DNA of 64,000 bases from Chromobacterium rhizoryzae (GCF_020544465.1 NZ_CP066126.1:4712001-4776000); one strand, 5' to 3'. Numbered from the stretch's first letter, positions 39,662 to 49,430 are shown. Program-made: numbers and translations. Notes: generated from the letters alone by a model not told the origin.

Positions 39662-42112
39662 ATGGCCCAGTTGACCCCTACCCTGCGCCGGGGAGCGGCG
39701 TTGCTCTTGCTGTTGAGCCTGGCCGGCTGCCGGGACGGCGAGCCCAAGCCCGGCACCGTGCTGGACGAAGCCAAGCAGGCCCAACGCACGGTGGAATCCT
39801 TCCCCGCCGCCGACGAGGACTACTTCAAGGACATGGACAGCGCGGTGGCGCTGGACGCCGCCGAAGTCAAAGGCCGCAACACCTGGCTGGTGTGGACCGG
39901 CGGCAACGACAGGCTGTGGGATAAGCTCGCCACCGTCAGCGTGGGCAATCTGGACCTGCTCAAAACCCTGTCCTCCCATCCCGGCCTCAAGTTCAGCCGC
40001 GACAACCGCTGGAACTATCTGGGCCTGGTCAACGAGCCCTGTTTCGACAAGGCGGGCGGCCCGGACGACAAGCGCTTCGGCCTGTGGCTGGACCAACGCC
40101 GCGCCGATTGCCCGAAAGACCCGTTCGAGAACGAGCAGAAATATCCGGGCGTGGCCATAGGCGCGCGCGGCAAGAACCTGCCCGCCGGCTCCTTCTACGG
40201 CTACGCCACCGGCGTGGTGGGCCTGCGCCTGTTCCCCAACCCGGCCTTCGACGAAGCCGCGGCCAAGAAATGGGACGCCAAGCGCTATTACGAAGACCCG
40301 ACGTATTACAACGACAAGGACCTGATCCGCCCCTACCGCGTGGGCATGTCCTGTGCGTTCTGCCACGTCGGCCCCAATCCGGTGAAACCGCCGGCGGACC
40401 CGGAACATCCGAAGTGGGAAAACCTGAGCTCCAACGTCGGCGCCCAGTATTTCTGGGTGGACCGCATCTTCTCCTGGCAGGCGGACCCCAGCAGCTTCCC
40501 CTTCCAGCTGTTCCACACCTCGCGCCCCGGCGCGCTGGACACCTCGCTGATCTCCACCGACTCCATCAACAACCCGCGCACCATGAACGCGGTGTACGGC
40601 CTGGGGCCGCGGCTGGACATCGCCAAGCGCTGGGGCAAGGAAACCTTGGCCGGCGGCGGGCTCAACAACAAGCAGTTCAACGACTTCGTCAAAGACGGCC
40701 CGCTGACCCAGTTCTTCCAGCCGCCCAAGACCGTATGGACGCCGCGGGTGCTGAAAGACGGCTCGGACTCGGTGGGCGCGCTGGGCGCGCTGAACCGCGT
40801 GTATCTGAACATCGGCCTGTTCAGCGAGGAATGGCTGCTGCATTTCAACCCGCTGGTGGGCGGCAAGACCATCACCCCGATCCAGATCGCCGACGCGCGC
40901 AAGAACTCGGTGTACTGGCAATCCACCGAGCAGCAGACCGTGAACATGGCGCTGTTCTTCCTGAAGAGCACGGACCCGCACAAGCTGAAGGACGCCCCCG
41001 GCGGCGAGCAATACCTGAGCCGCGACGCCGCCCAGCTCAGCCGCGGCAAGGTGGTGTTCGCGGAAAACTGCGCGCGCTGCCACTCCAGCAAGCTGCCGCC
41101 CAAAGTGCCGCCGCTGGACCCCACCGCCGGCTGCGCCGGCCCGGACTACCTGGGCTGCTTCAACAAATACTGGGACTGGACCAAGACCGAGGACTTCAAA
41201 TCGCAAATGCGCCAGATCGTCCAGGCCGACGACTTCCTGAAGGACAACTACCTGTCCACCGAGCTGCGGGTGCCGGTAACCCTGCTGCAGACCAATGCCT
41301 GCAGCCCGCTGGCCACCAATGCGCTCAAGGGCAATATCTGGGACAACTTCTCGTCCAAAACCTATAAAGACCTGCCCTCGGTCGGCGAGATCACCGTGCA
41401 CAACCCCTTCACCGGCGCGCCCTCGCAATACAAGATGCCGGCCGGCGGCCGCGGCTACACCCGTCCCGCCTCCTTGATCAGCGTCTGGTCCACCGCGCCC
41501 TTCCTGCTCAACAACAGCCTGGGCAAATTCAACCCCAGCCCGTCGGTGGCCGCGCGCATGGAGTCCTTCAACGACTCCATCCAGAAACTGCTGTGGCCGG
41601 AAAAACGTGAGAAGGACACGATGCTGGGCGCCAAAATCCCCGGCCTGATAGACCGCACCACCGCCCGCAGCTATCTGCGCGTGCCCACCGGCTACCTGCC
41701 GGACGCGCTGCAAGAACTGCAAGGCCCGCTGCAACGCTATCTGCCCTGGCTGTTCGGCAAGGACGGCGTGGAACTGGGCCCGATTCCGGCCGGCACCCCG
41801 GTCAATCTGATCTCCAACCTGCAGGTGACGCTGGACAACCCCTCGCTGGGCGAACGGCTCAAGCACGACAAGAAGCTGCTGGACCTGCTGCTCAAGATCA
41901 AGCACGACCTCAAGGCGCTGCCGCCGGGCGCCAGCGACGAAGAGGCGCGCAAGGTGTTCGCCAACCTGGCGCAGCCGATGCTTGAGCTGAGCACCTGCCC
42001 GGACTTCGAGGTCAACCGCGGCCATTACTTCGGCACCGGCTACCAAAGCAAGGAACCCGGCCTCAGCGACAGCGACAAGTACGCGCTGATCGAATTCCTG
42101 AAAACCTTCTAA
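39662..42112 (+). CDS. Di-haem c-type cytochrome lipoprotein
   Basis: An 816-residue exported lipoprotein: leader RRGAALLLLLSLAGC, lipobox Cys23. Two CxxCH haem-c sites are CAFCH (residues 231-235) and CARCH (470-474). A MauG/di-haem-peroxidase-like or RoxA-like arrangement is possible, since RoxA-type dioxygenases are also ~700-residue di-haem proteins, but I do not see a decisive motif. The gene lies 9 bp upstream of a GMC oxidoreductase, which suggests the pair works together, the cytochrome taking electrons from the flavoprotein or acting on the same substrate. Substrate unknown. Confidence 0.72.
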   Translation: MAQLTPTLRRGAALLLLLSLAGCRDGEPKPGTVLDEAKQAQRTVESFPAADEDYFKDMDSAVALDAAEVKGRNTWLVWTGGNDRLWDKLATVSVGNLDLLKTLSSHPGLKFSRDNRWNYLGLVNEPCFDKAGGPDDKRFGLWLDQRRADCPKDPFENEQKYPGVAIGARGKNLPAGSFYGYATGVVGLRLFPNPAFDEAAAKKWDAKRYYEDPTYYNDKDLIRPYRVGMSCAFCHVGPNPVKPPADPEHPKWENLSSNVGAQYFWVDRIFSWQADPSSFPFQLFHTSRPGALDTSLISTDSINNPRTMNAVYGLGPRLDIAKRWGKETLAGGGLNNKQFNDFVKDGPLTQFFQPPKTVWTPRVLKDGSDSVGALGALNRVYLNIGLFSEEWLLHFNPLVGGKTITPIQIADARKNSVYWQSTEQQTVNMALFFLKSTDPHKLKDAPGGEQYLSRDAAQLSRGKVVFAENCARCHSSKLPPKVPPLDPTAGCAGPDYLGCFNKYWDWTKTEDFKSQMRQIVQADDFLKDNYLSTELRVPVTLLQTNACSPLATNALKGNIWDNFSSKTYKDLPSVGEITVHNPFTGAPSQYKMPAGGRGYTRPASLISVWSTAPFLLNNSLGKFNPSPSVAARMESFNDSIQKLLWPEKREKDTMLGAKIPGLIDRTTARSYLRVPTGYLPDALQELQGPLQRYLPWLFGKDGVELGPIPAGTPVNLISNLQVTLDNPSLGERLKHDKKLLDLLLKIKHDLKALPPGASDEEARKVFANLAQPMLELSTCPDFEVNRGHYFGTGYQSKEPGLSDSDKYALIEFLKTF

Positions 42113-42121
42113 AGGCGCTCC

Positions 42122-43999
42122 ATGGACGAATACGAATACATCGTGGTGGGTTCCGGCGCCGGCGGCGGCACGCTGGCGGCGCGGCTGGCCGAGGCCGGGC
42201 ACCGGGTCATGCTGCTGGAGGCCGGCGGCGACCCGCGCGCGCTCAAGGGCGGCGACGCCTGGCAGCCCCAGGCGGAACGGCTGCCCGACGATTACGATGT
42301 GCCGGTGTTCCACGCGCTGGCCTCGGAAAACGAGGCGATGAAACTGGACTACTTCGTCCGCCACTACGCCGACGACGCCCAGCAAAAGCGCGACCCCAAA
42401 TACCGCGCGCAATGGAACGGCCAGAACGTGGACGGCGTGCTCTATCCGCGCGCCGGCACGCTGGGCGGCTGCACCGCCCACAACGCCATGATCACCGTCT
42501 ACCCGCACAACGCGGACTGGGACGGCATCGCCCAGCTCACCGGCGACCCCAGCTGGCGCGCGGACCACATGCGCGGCTATTTCGAACGGCTGGAGAACTG
42601 CCACCACCGCCCGCTCTACCGCTGGCTGGGCCTGCTCGGCGTCAACCCCACCCGCCACGGCTGGCGCGGCTGGCTGCAAACCGAGAAGGCGATCCCGGAA
42701 TCCGCGCTGGGCGACGCCGGCCTGGTGGACACCCTGCTGGTATCGGTGGACAAGGTCTTCCAGGAGGTGGACGTGCCGCACCGCAGCTGGCGCTGGCTGC
42801 TGCAAGGCCAGGCCGATCCCAACGACTGGCGGCTGGTGCGCGACAACGCCGTCGGCGTCTGCTACCCGCCGCTGGCCACCCGCAACCATCAACGCAACGG
42901 CAGCCGCGAACGGGTGCTGGACGCGGCGGCCCGCCACCCGGACCGGCTGCGCGTCGAGCTGGACGCGCTGGCCACCCGGGTGCTGTTCGACGAAGGGCAG
43001 CGCGCGGTCGGCGTGGAATACCTGAAGGGCGCCGGCCTTTACCGCGCCAGCGGCCGGGTCAGCGACGCCGCCGGCGAGCGCCGCGAAGTCCGCTGCAGCC
43101 GCGAAGTCATCCTGGCCGGCGGCGCCTTCAACAGCCCTCAGCTGCTGATGCTGTCCGGCATCGGTCCGGCCGCCCATTTGCAAGAGCACGGCATCGCGCC
43201 GCGGGTGGACCTGCCCGGCGTCGGCCAGAACCTGCAGGACCGCTACGAAGTGGGCGTGGTCAACCGGATGAACTTCAAGCACTGGGAAGTGCTGAAAGAC
43301 GCGGAATTCGCGCCCGGCGACCCGCAATACAAGCAATGGGCGGAAGGCCGCAAGGGCGTTTACACCACCAATGGCGCGGTGCTGGCGGTGATCCGCCGCT
43401 CGGCGCAGGAACGGCCGCTGCCGGACCTGTTCTGCTTCGCGCTGCTGGGCCTGTTCAAAGGCTATTTCCCCGGCTACTCGCGCCTGTTCCCCGAACACCT
43501 GAACTACCTGACCTGGGCCATTCTCAAGGCGCACACCAATAACCGCGCCGGCACGGTGAAGCTGCGCTCCGCCGACCCGCGCGACCCGCCGGACATCAAC
43601 TTCCACTACTTCGAGGAAGGCAGCGCCGGCGGCGATCAGGATCTGGACTCGGTGGTGGAAGGCATCAAGTTCGTGCGCAGCCTGACCGCCGATCTGAAAA
43701 AGCAGAACCTGATCGCGGAGGAGGAACTGCCCGGCGAGGCGCTGCAAAGCGATGACGAACTGCGTCAGTTCGTCCGCGACAACGCCTGGGGCCACCATGC
43801 CTCCTGCAGCTGCGCGATCGGCGCGCGCGAAACCGGCGGCGTGCTGGACAGCCGTTTCCGCGTCCACGGCGTCAGCGGCCTGCGCGTGGTGGACGCCTCG
43901 GTGTTTCCGCGCATTCCCGGCTTCTTCATCGTCTCCGCGGTCTACATGATCGCGGAGAAGGCGGCGGAGGCGATTTTGGAAGACGCCAAGCGCTCATAA
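42122..43999 (+). CDS. GMC-family FAD-dependent oxidoreductase
   Basis: A 625-residue flavoenzyme. The N-terminal dinucleotide-binding motif GSGAGGGTLAARLAEAGHRVMLLEAG is at residues ~8-35, the GMC signature region RAGTLGGCTAHNAMITVYP at ~113-132, and the C-terminal catalytic block HHASCSCAIG...GVSGLRVVDASVFPRIPGFF at ~555-605. It would oxidise an alcohol or sterol. No signal peptide, so it is probably cytoplasmic or membrane-associated from the inside. Co-transcribed with the di-haem cytochrome lipoprotein (9-bp gap). Confidence 0.85.
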   Translation: MDEYEYIVVGSGAGGGTLAARLAEAGHRVMLLEAGGDPRALKGGDAWQPQAERLPDDYDVPVFHALASENEAMKLDYFVRHYADDAQQKRDPKYRAQWNGQNVDGVLYPRAGTLGGCTAHNAMITVYPHNADWDGIAQLTGDPSWRADHMRGYFERLENCHHRPLYRWLGLLGVNPTRHGWRGWLQTEKAIPESALGDAGLVDTLLVSVDKVFQEVDVPHRSWRWLLQGQADPNDWRLVRDNAVGVCYPPLATRNHQRNGSRERVLDAAARHPDRLRVELDALATRVLFDEGQRAVGVEYLKGAGLYRASGRVSDAAGERREVRCSREVILAGGAFNSPQLLMLSGIGPAAHLQEHGIAPRVDLPGVGQNLQDRYEVGVVNRMNFKHWEVLKDAEFAPGDPQYKQWAEGRKGVYTTNGAVLAVIRRSAQERPLPDLFCFALLGLFKGYFPGYSRLFPEHLNYLTWAILKAHTNNRAGTVKLRSADPRDPPDINFHYFEEGSAGGDQDLDSVVEGIKFVRSLTADLKKQNLIAEEELPGEALQSDDELRQFVRDNAWGHHASCSCAIGARETGGVLDSRFRVHGVSGLRVVDASVFPRIPGFFIVSAVYMIAEKAAEAILEDAKRS

Positions 44000-44138
44000 G
44001 CGCTGCGGGATGGCGTCCAGGCGCGAACCGGCCTTGCCGAGTGGCCTTTAGGCGTGGAGAGGATAGGGAAGCAAACCCATATCATCTCCCCGCCCCATCC
44101 GCGCCGCCACCTCGACCCATTCCGTCGGAAAGGACCCG

Positions 44139-46775
44139 ATGAGCACCCCGACCCAGCCCTTCTCCCAAGTCCACGCCGACGAACGCGCCGGCCTCGCCGC
44201 CGCGCGGGCGGAAGAAGGCGTGGAACGTCCAGGCGGCGGCGAAGCGCCGCAAACCGGCCTCGCCTTCTCCGGCGGCGGCATCCGCAGCGCCACCTTCAAC
44301 CTGGGCGTGCTGCAGGCGCTGGCCAGCAGCCGCTGGCTGCGTGAGTTCGACTACCTGTCCACCGTGTCCGGCGGCGGCTACCTCGGCGGCTGGCTGTCCG
44401 CGCTCAAGCGCCGCGCCGGCAACGCCGGCATGGAACAGACGCTGCGCGACCATCAGGGCCGCCAGCCGGCCATCCAGTTCCTGCGCGACTACAGCAACTA
44501 CCTGACGCCCAAGACCGGCCTGTTCAGCCTGGACACTCTGTCCGCCGTCATCACCTACTGGCGCAACTTCATCCTCAACCAGATCGTGCTGCAAAGCCTG
44601 CTGCTGGCGCTGCTGCTGGGCCCCCATTTCCTGGTGGGCCTGGCGCGCAGCCTCGCCGCCTGGCCCTACGCGGGCTCCGCCGCGCTGGCCGTGGCCGCCG
44701 CCTCCGCCGTGCTGTCCGCCCTGCTGGCGCGCGCCACCACCCGCGACGGCAAAACCGCCGCCTCGCCCAATGCCCCGGCCTGCAGCATAGGGCTATTGCT
44801 GCTCTTCTGTTACGCGATGGCGGTGTTCACCCTCCAGCAACTGGAAAACCGCGCCGATTTCTGGCACCAGCTGCCGCTGTGGCGGGTGGCCCTGGTCTCC
44901 AGTCTGGCCTACGCCGGCTACTGGGCCTTGCTCGCGCGCGGCTTCAGCCAGCTGCGCGGCAACGGCTATCTGCGCAGCGTGCTGTGGGCGCTGCTGGCCG
45001 GCCTGGCCGGCGGCGGCAAGCTGTGGCTCTTGCTGCAGGCGCTGGATTACGGCCTGGGCATCCGCGCGCCGCTGGCCCAGGCCTGGTATGTGGTGGCCGG
45101 CGCCTTCGCCGTGCTGCCGCCGGTGTTCGCCCTCAGCGCCGCGCTGCACATCGGCCTGGTCAAACGCAGCTTCTCCGATCTGCAGCGCGAATGGTGGTCG
45201 CGCCTGGGCGGCCTGCTGCTGGCACTGGATCTGGCGCTGGTGCTGCTGTTCCTCGTGGTGGCGCTGTCGCTGCCGCTGCTGGCGGTGACCGCCGACTGGC
45301 TGCGCGCGCTGACCCTGCCGGCCTGGCTGCTGACCACCTTGGCCGCGGTCTGGCAAGGCCAGTCCGCCAAAACCGGCTGCGGCCAGTCCGCCGACTGGCG
45401 CGACCTGGTCGCCCGCATCGGGCCTTACATCTTCGTCGCCGGCTTGCTGATCCTGCTCAGCGCCGGCCTCAGCTGGCTGCTGGCGGCGCTGGAGATCCAC
45501 GCCGACGGCTGGCAGCTGCGCCAGCAGTTGTGCGGCTTTCAGCGCTGCGGCCTCAGCGATTGGACCGCGCTGCATTTCGCCGCCTCGGAACAACAGGGCA
45601 TGGGCGGCGGGCTGTACGCGGCGCTGATCCTGGCCTTCGTCGGACTGGCCGTGTTCGCCTCCTCCCGCTTCGACATCAATCTGTTCTCGCTGCACAACTT
45701 CTACCGCAACCGGCTGACGCGCGGCTATCTGGGCGCCAGCGCGCCGCAACGGGCGGACACGGTCAACCGCTTCACCGGCTTCAACGCCGGCGACGACCTG
45801 CCGCTGGCCGAGCTGGCCGGCTCGCCTTCCGGCCCGCCGCAGCGGCCCTACCACCTGATCAACACCGCCCTCAATCTGGTGGCCGGCGACGACCTGGCCT
45901 GGCAGCAGCGCAAGGCCGCCTCCTTCACCTTCACCCCGCTGTACTGCGGCTACAAATTTCCCGACAGCGCGCCGGAAGTCATCGACGCCTTCGTGCCCAC
46001 CCGCGCCTATATGCACGACGACGCCACCGGGGCCGAGCAGGGACCGATGCTAGGCTCGCTGATGGCGGTGTCCGGCGCCGCGGTCAGCCCCAACCAGGGT
46101 TATCACAGCTCTCCGGCGGTGACTTTTCTGCTGACGGTGTTCAATGTGCGGCTGGGACGCTGGTGCCCCAATCCGGGCAAGCCCGGCGCCGCGCTGCAGG
46201 CGATGTCCCCGCCGCAGGGCTGGGTCTATCTATTGAATGAATTGCTGGGCCGGACCAACGCCCGTTCGGACTTCGTCTATCTCAGCGACGGCGGCCACTT
46301 CGAAAACCTGGGCCTGTATGAACTGCTGCGGCGGGAATGCCGGCTGATCGTGATCAGCGATGCCGGTCAGGACGAACAAATGACTTTCGAGGACCTGGGC
46401 AACGCCATCCGCAAATGCCGGATAGACCTGGGCGCGGAAATCCACATCGACGTGGACGCCATCCGCCGCGATCCGGCCACCGGCCTCAGCCGGTCCGCCT
46501 TCGCCGTCGGCTACATCCGCTACGCCTCCGGCGCCAACGGCCACCTGCTCTACCTGAAGCCCTGCCTGCAAGGCCAGGGCATGGAGCCGGTGGACGTGCT
46601 GCAATACCGGGCCGAACATCCGGCCTTCCCGCACCAGTCCACGCTCAATCAGTGGTTCGACGAATCCCAGTTCGAGAGCTACCGCAAACTGGGGCTGTGC
46701 ATAGGCGAACAGGCGGTGAGGGAACTGGACCGCAACGGCGCGGGTTGGCTGGCGGCGGACGGCGGCGGCGCCTGA
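44139..46775 (+). CDS. Large membrane-bound patatin-like phospholipase family protein
   Basis: An 878-residue protein. The oxyanion loop is FSGGGIRSATFNLGVLQAL (residues ~43-61), the nucleophile region DYLSTVSGGGYLGG has S77, and the catalytic Asp lies in YLSDGGHFENLGLYELLRR (~residues 705-725). Between them are about ten hydrophobic segments (~residues 145-460), so the catalytic domain is split by a membrane region. This architecture is known in a bacterial patatin subfamily whose role is not established. The start at 44139 follows GGAAAGGA. It follows the GMC gene by 139 bp and could be co-transcribed. Confidence 0.82.
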   Translation: MSTPTQPFSQVHADERAGLAAARAEEGVERPGGGEAPQTGLAFSGGGIRSATFNLGVLQALASSRWLREFDYLSTVSGGGYLGGWLSALKRRAGNAGMEQTLRDHQGRQPAIQFLRDYSNYLTPKTGLFSLDTLSAVITYWRNFILNQIVLQSLLLALLLGPHFLVGLARSLAAWPYAGSAALAVAAASAVLSALLARATTRDGKTAASPNAPACSIGLLLLFCYAMAVFTLQQLENRADFWHQLPLWRVALVSSLAYAGYWALLARGFSQLRGNGYLRSVLWALLAGLAGGGKLWLLLQALDYGLGIRAPLAQAWYVVAGAFAVLPPVFALSAALHIGLVKRSFSDLQREWWSRLGGLLLALDLALVLLFLVVALSLPLLAVTADWLRALTLPAWLLTTLAAVWQGQSAKTGCGQSADWRDLVARIGPYIFVAGLLILLSAGLSWLLAALEIHADGWQLRQQLCGFQRCGLSDWTALHFAASEQQGMGGGLYAALILAFVGLAVFASSRFDINLFSLHNFYRNRLTRGYLGASAPQRADTVNRFTGFNAGDDLPLAELAGSPSGPPQRPYHLINTALNLVAGDDLAWQQRKAASFTFTPLYCGYKFPDSAPEVIDAFVPTRAYMHDDATGAEQGPMLGSLMAVSGAAVSPNQGYHSSPAVTFLLTVFNVRLGRWCPNPGKPGAALQAMSPPQGWVYLLNELLGRTNARSDFVYLSDGGHFENLGLYELLRRECRLIVISDAGQDEQMTFEDLGNAIRKCRIDLGAEIHIDVDAIRRDPATGLSRSAFAVGYIRYASGANGHLLYLKPCLQGQGMEPVDVLQYRAEHPAFPHQSTLNQWFDESQFESYRKLGLCIGEQAVRELDRNGAGWLAADGGGA

Positions 46776-46847
46776 GCGGGAACAGGCTGAACGTTTCCGG
46801 TCCGCCGTCCGGCGTCTCGCTATGCGTATTGGATCATGAGCAGGCGC

Positions 46848-46987
46848 TTAGAGCCGCTAACAAAAGCTCGCAGAGAACCTGAGCCAAGGCGCGCCGACGC
46901 AGAAAACGAAGTTTCTGCGAAGCTACAGTACAAGTCGTACGGCAAGGAGGCGCAACGCAGGATCAGGGGTTTTGTTAGCGGGTCTTA
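46848..46987. repeat. R2 repeat copy 2 (good ends)
   Basis: Left end TTAGAGCCGCTAACAAAAGC, right end TTTTGTTAGCGGGTCTTA: ~18-bp inverted termini ending in TTA. The interior AAGGCGCGCCGACGC...AGTACAAGTCGTACGGCAAG...GCAGGATCAGG is shared with 7985-8120. It marks the exact edge where composition falls from GC-rich to AT-rich. Confidence 0.72.
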
Positions 46988-46997
46988 GGCCATGTTC

Positions 46998-48188
46998 TTA
47001 TTGATGCGCCACATCGATAGGAAGCCTAAGTTCGCTATAGTCGGCAGGCATTGGTGCTTTACTTTCAGGCATGCCTTTAATCTTATGTAGCATATCTTTG
47101 CTCGGCAATATAAATTGCCCATCGTTTCGGGACAATATCAACTCATTGATATTTCCACCACTCTTTAAATGCTGAATGACCTCATCAACACCAAATGCGC
47201 GCGACTCATTTAAAGGATGATCCCCTTTATTCACCCAAATATGCATATGCAAGGTAGCGGTTGAAGGCGCCACCGGAAAATGGAAAAACAACTTCACCTT
47301 ATCTTTTTCAGCAGACACCCCATAGGTATCAACTAAACACTGAAGGCTATCCCGCTTTAGTTTTTCCAGCATTCCAACATCGCTTTGCTCCAAATCCAAT
47401 ATAGAAGTCAATGACTTCACACCTGATTTTAACTCGGCGTTATATTGATTTAATTCCTCACTCTGATTCACCGCTACTTTTTCTATTGAAGGGTCACCCT
47501 TCATTTCCTGAATCAAGTCATGGGGTAAAGCAGGATGAACGGCCCAGGCCGTCAGCTGGATGCCTTCTGGCCTAGCGGCCAAATCCGTGACTTGTCCAGC
47601 GGTGTAGGTTTGCGACATGTAGGGAATATTCGGATAAATCAGAAACCCATTGCCCGTCCCCAACGGGGCAGAGTAATGGAAGATATCTGGATTTTTTTTA
47701 TATACCTCATTGTATACCTTATCGCCAGGTTCCCGGCTGTTACCGCGTAGCAGCTCAACCAGGAACTGGGTAGTATTTTCGTTTTTGTACGTTTCCTGGA
47801 GCTGCGCCAGGTTTGTTGTTGTCAGCCTTACCTGAGCCAGGTCCTTAGTTTGATACTTTTGCAAACCTCTTGGGTTTAGCCATCTGAAACTACCATAGTC
47901 GTCTTCAGATTGTTTGGATATATAGACACCATGGGTTAAATCGGCGGCGCCGGATTTGTCTTGCTTAATCAACACCTGATACCTGTCTTGATTTAGCTGG
48001 CTCAGGATTTTCCGGTTGTCATCAATGCCGTAAGCATCCAATGTTCTGCGGATCGCAGAGCTTTCGTGTTGTGTCAGGCTGGCCTGAGAGTTACGTACTG
48101 CCTGTACATCTAGGGTCTCATGGCATAAGCGACTCGAGTCAGCGGGCAAAGTCGCAGCAGAAGGCCGCAACGCTTGAATTGAAATCAT
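46998..48188 (-). CDS. Candidate type III effector with DcpS-like (HIT) domain, paralogue 1
   Basis: A 396-residue protein in clearly lower-GC DNA. Residues ~205-345 resemble the C-terminal HIT domain of the eukaryotic scavenger mRNA-decapping enzyme DcpS: a helix region TSILDLEQSDVGMLEKLK, then FFHFPVAPSTATLHMHIW. In the DcpS triad HxHxH, the middle (nucleophile) and third His correspond to H314 and H316; the first is Thr312. No signal peptide or membrane helix. The N-terminal ~40 residues are Ser/Gln-rich, as in type III cargo. It is 57% or so similar by eye to the next gene. Secretion and decapping activity are inferred. Confidence 0.6.
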   Translation of the reverse strand: MISIQALRPSAATLPADSSRLCHETLDVQAVRNSQASLTQHESSAIRRTLDAYGIDDNRKILSQLNQDRYQVLIKQDKSGAADLTHGVYISKQSEDDYGSFRWLNPRGLQKYQTKDLAQVRLTTTNLAQLQETYKNENTTQFLVELLRGNSREPGDKVYNEVYKKNPDIFHYSAPLGTGNGFLIYPNIPYMSQTYTAGQVTDLAARPEGIQLTAWAVHPALPHDLIQEMKGDPSIEKVAVNQSEELNQYNAELKSGVKSLTSILDLEQSDVGMLEKLKRDSLQCLVDTYGVSAEKDKVKLFFHFPVAPSTATLHMHIWVNKGDHPLNESRAFGVDEVIQHLKSGGNINELILSRNDGQFILPSKDMLHKIKGMPESKAPMPADYSELRLPIDVAHQ

Positions 48189-48296
48189 GAGTTATCTCCT
48201 GTAATTGTCATATTGCACGTTGCAGGTGCGTTGGCTGCACTTAGTCACTCAGGCGTACTGATCGCACTCCAACGAACAAAAGGCCAAGTATAAATA

Positions 48297-49430
48297 TTAC
48301 AAAGGCAGATTTAGAACATTGTCGTGCACGCCTTTAAATGGAATACCGTTAATATCCTTAATGGAATCTGAGGTCGGCAAAAAATAATTCCCCCCGTTTC
48401 GGTCAAGAACAAGATCGCCAATCTCTTTCCCGGACTTAAGATGCGCAATAATCGCGTCGAGATCGAAAGACCTCGGTTCATTCAGCGGGTGATCGCCTTT
48501 GTTTACCCAGGTGTGCAAGTGAAGCGTGGCGGTTTTCTCTGCAACGGGAAAATGGAAAAACATTCTGGTATTGTCATGTTCATTTACAGCATATACATTT
48601 CGAAGATGTTGCACTGTCTCTTGTCGCAATTTTTCGAGCTGCGGAAGATGCTCTTGTTTTAAACTCAGAATGCTGGTCAAGGAGTCAATCTGTGTTTTTT
48701 CATCAATCATCTTTTGTGGCATCTTCTGGCTTGCCTCAAGCCTCTCAGGGCCTGATTGATGATTTCTCGATTCCAGAAATGAGGACTGTATACCCGGATG
48801 AATCGCGTAGGTGCACAAGATGATGCCATGTTTGCTATTTTTGAGTGTTTCGGGAGCGTTGACATAGGCATCCAACACTTTTGCATCGCAGTACGGTGTA
48901 TTGGGACTAATGAGATATCCATGTTGCGTGCTGTCAATTGGCGAAACAAACTGCGCCAGACTCTCATTCCGGCGATAAAGATCAGTATCTAGGCAGGCCT
49001 CTGCATTAAGTACCTTGGTGAGAAAATCCGGCAAGGGAGTCTTCGAATAGGTCTCGCCAAGCTGTGTTAACTGATCTTTATTCGTAAAGCTAATAACAGC
49101 GACATCTGGGGTTTGATATTTCATCAGCCCCTTTGGATTTAACCAGTTAAAATTGCCATAGCCATCCTCACCCTGTTTGGACACATAGGCACCGTGGGTT
49201 AAATCAGAGTTACCTGATTGGTCTTTTTTAATCAACACATGGTATTTATCCTGATTTAGCTGACTTAACGCTTTCCGATTATCATCTATACCGTAGATGT
49301 CCAGCGTTCTGTGCATCGGCGAGTTTTGAGTATTGTGCACTGCCCGCACATTTAGGGACTGATTGCGCTGATGACTTTGCTCAGTCGGCGTAATAGAGGT
49401 AGAACGATGCAACGTTTGGACTTGGATCAT
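48297..49430 (-). CDS. Candidate type III effector with DcpS-like (HIT) domain, paralogue 2
   Basis: A 377-residue paralogue of the preceding gene, with shared blocks LDIYGIDDNRKALSQLNQDKY and YGNFNWLNPKGLMKYQT. The C-terminal part aligns better with DcpS: SLTSILSLKQEHLPQLEKL compares with the SLRDLTPEHLPLL region as I recall it, then MFFHFPVAEKTATLHLHTW with H304 and H306. It is AT-rich like its neighbours. Start ATG at 49430 after AGGAT. It would act on m7G-capped fragments or other nucleotides if catalytic. Expression is probably in the same leftward unit as the upstream chaperone gene. Confidence 0.62.
   Translation of the reverse strand: MIQVQTLHRSTSITPTEQSHQRNQSLNVRAVHNTQNSPMHRTLDIYGIDDNRKALSQLNQDKYHVLIKKDQSGNSDLTHGAYVSKQGEDGYGNFNWLNPKGLMKYQTPDVAVISFTNKDQLTQLGETYSKTPLPDFLTKVLNAEACLDTDLYRRNESLAQFVSPIDSTQHGYLISPNTPYCDAKVLDAYVNAPETLKNSKHGIILCTYAIHPGIQSSFLESRNHQSGPERLEASQKMPQKMIDEKTQIDSLTSILSLKQEHLPQLEKLRQETVQHLRNVYAVNEHDNTRMFFHFPVAEKTATLHLHTWVNKGDHPLNEPRSFDLDAIIAHLKSGKEIGDLVLDRNGGNYFLPTSDSIKDINGIPFKGVHDNVLNLPL

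Noticed and set aside
39578..43867. 1429-residue open frame on the minus strand
   Set aside because: It lies wholly antisense to the cytochrome and GMC genes, is rich in His/Gln/Arg/Val/Ala in the manner of GC-rich antisense frames, and shows no domain. The plus-strand genes have clear motifs.
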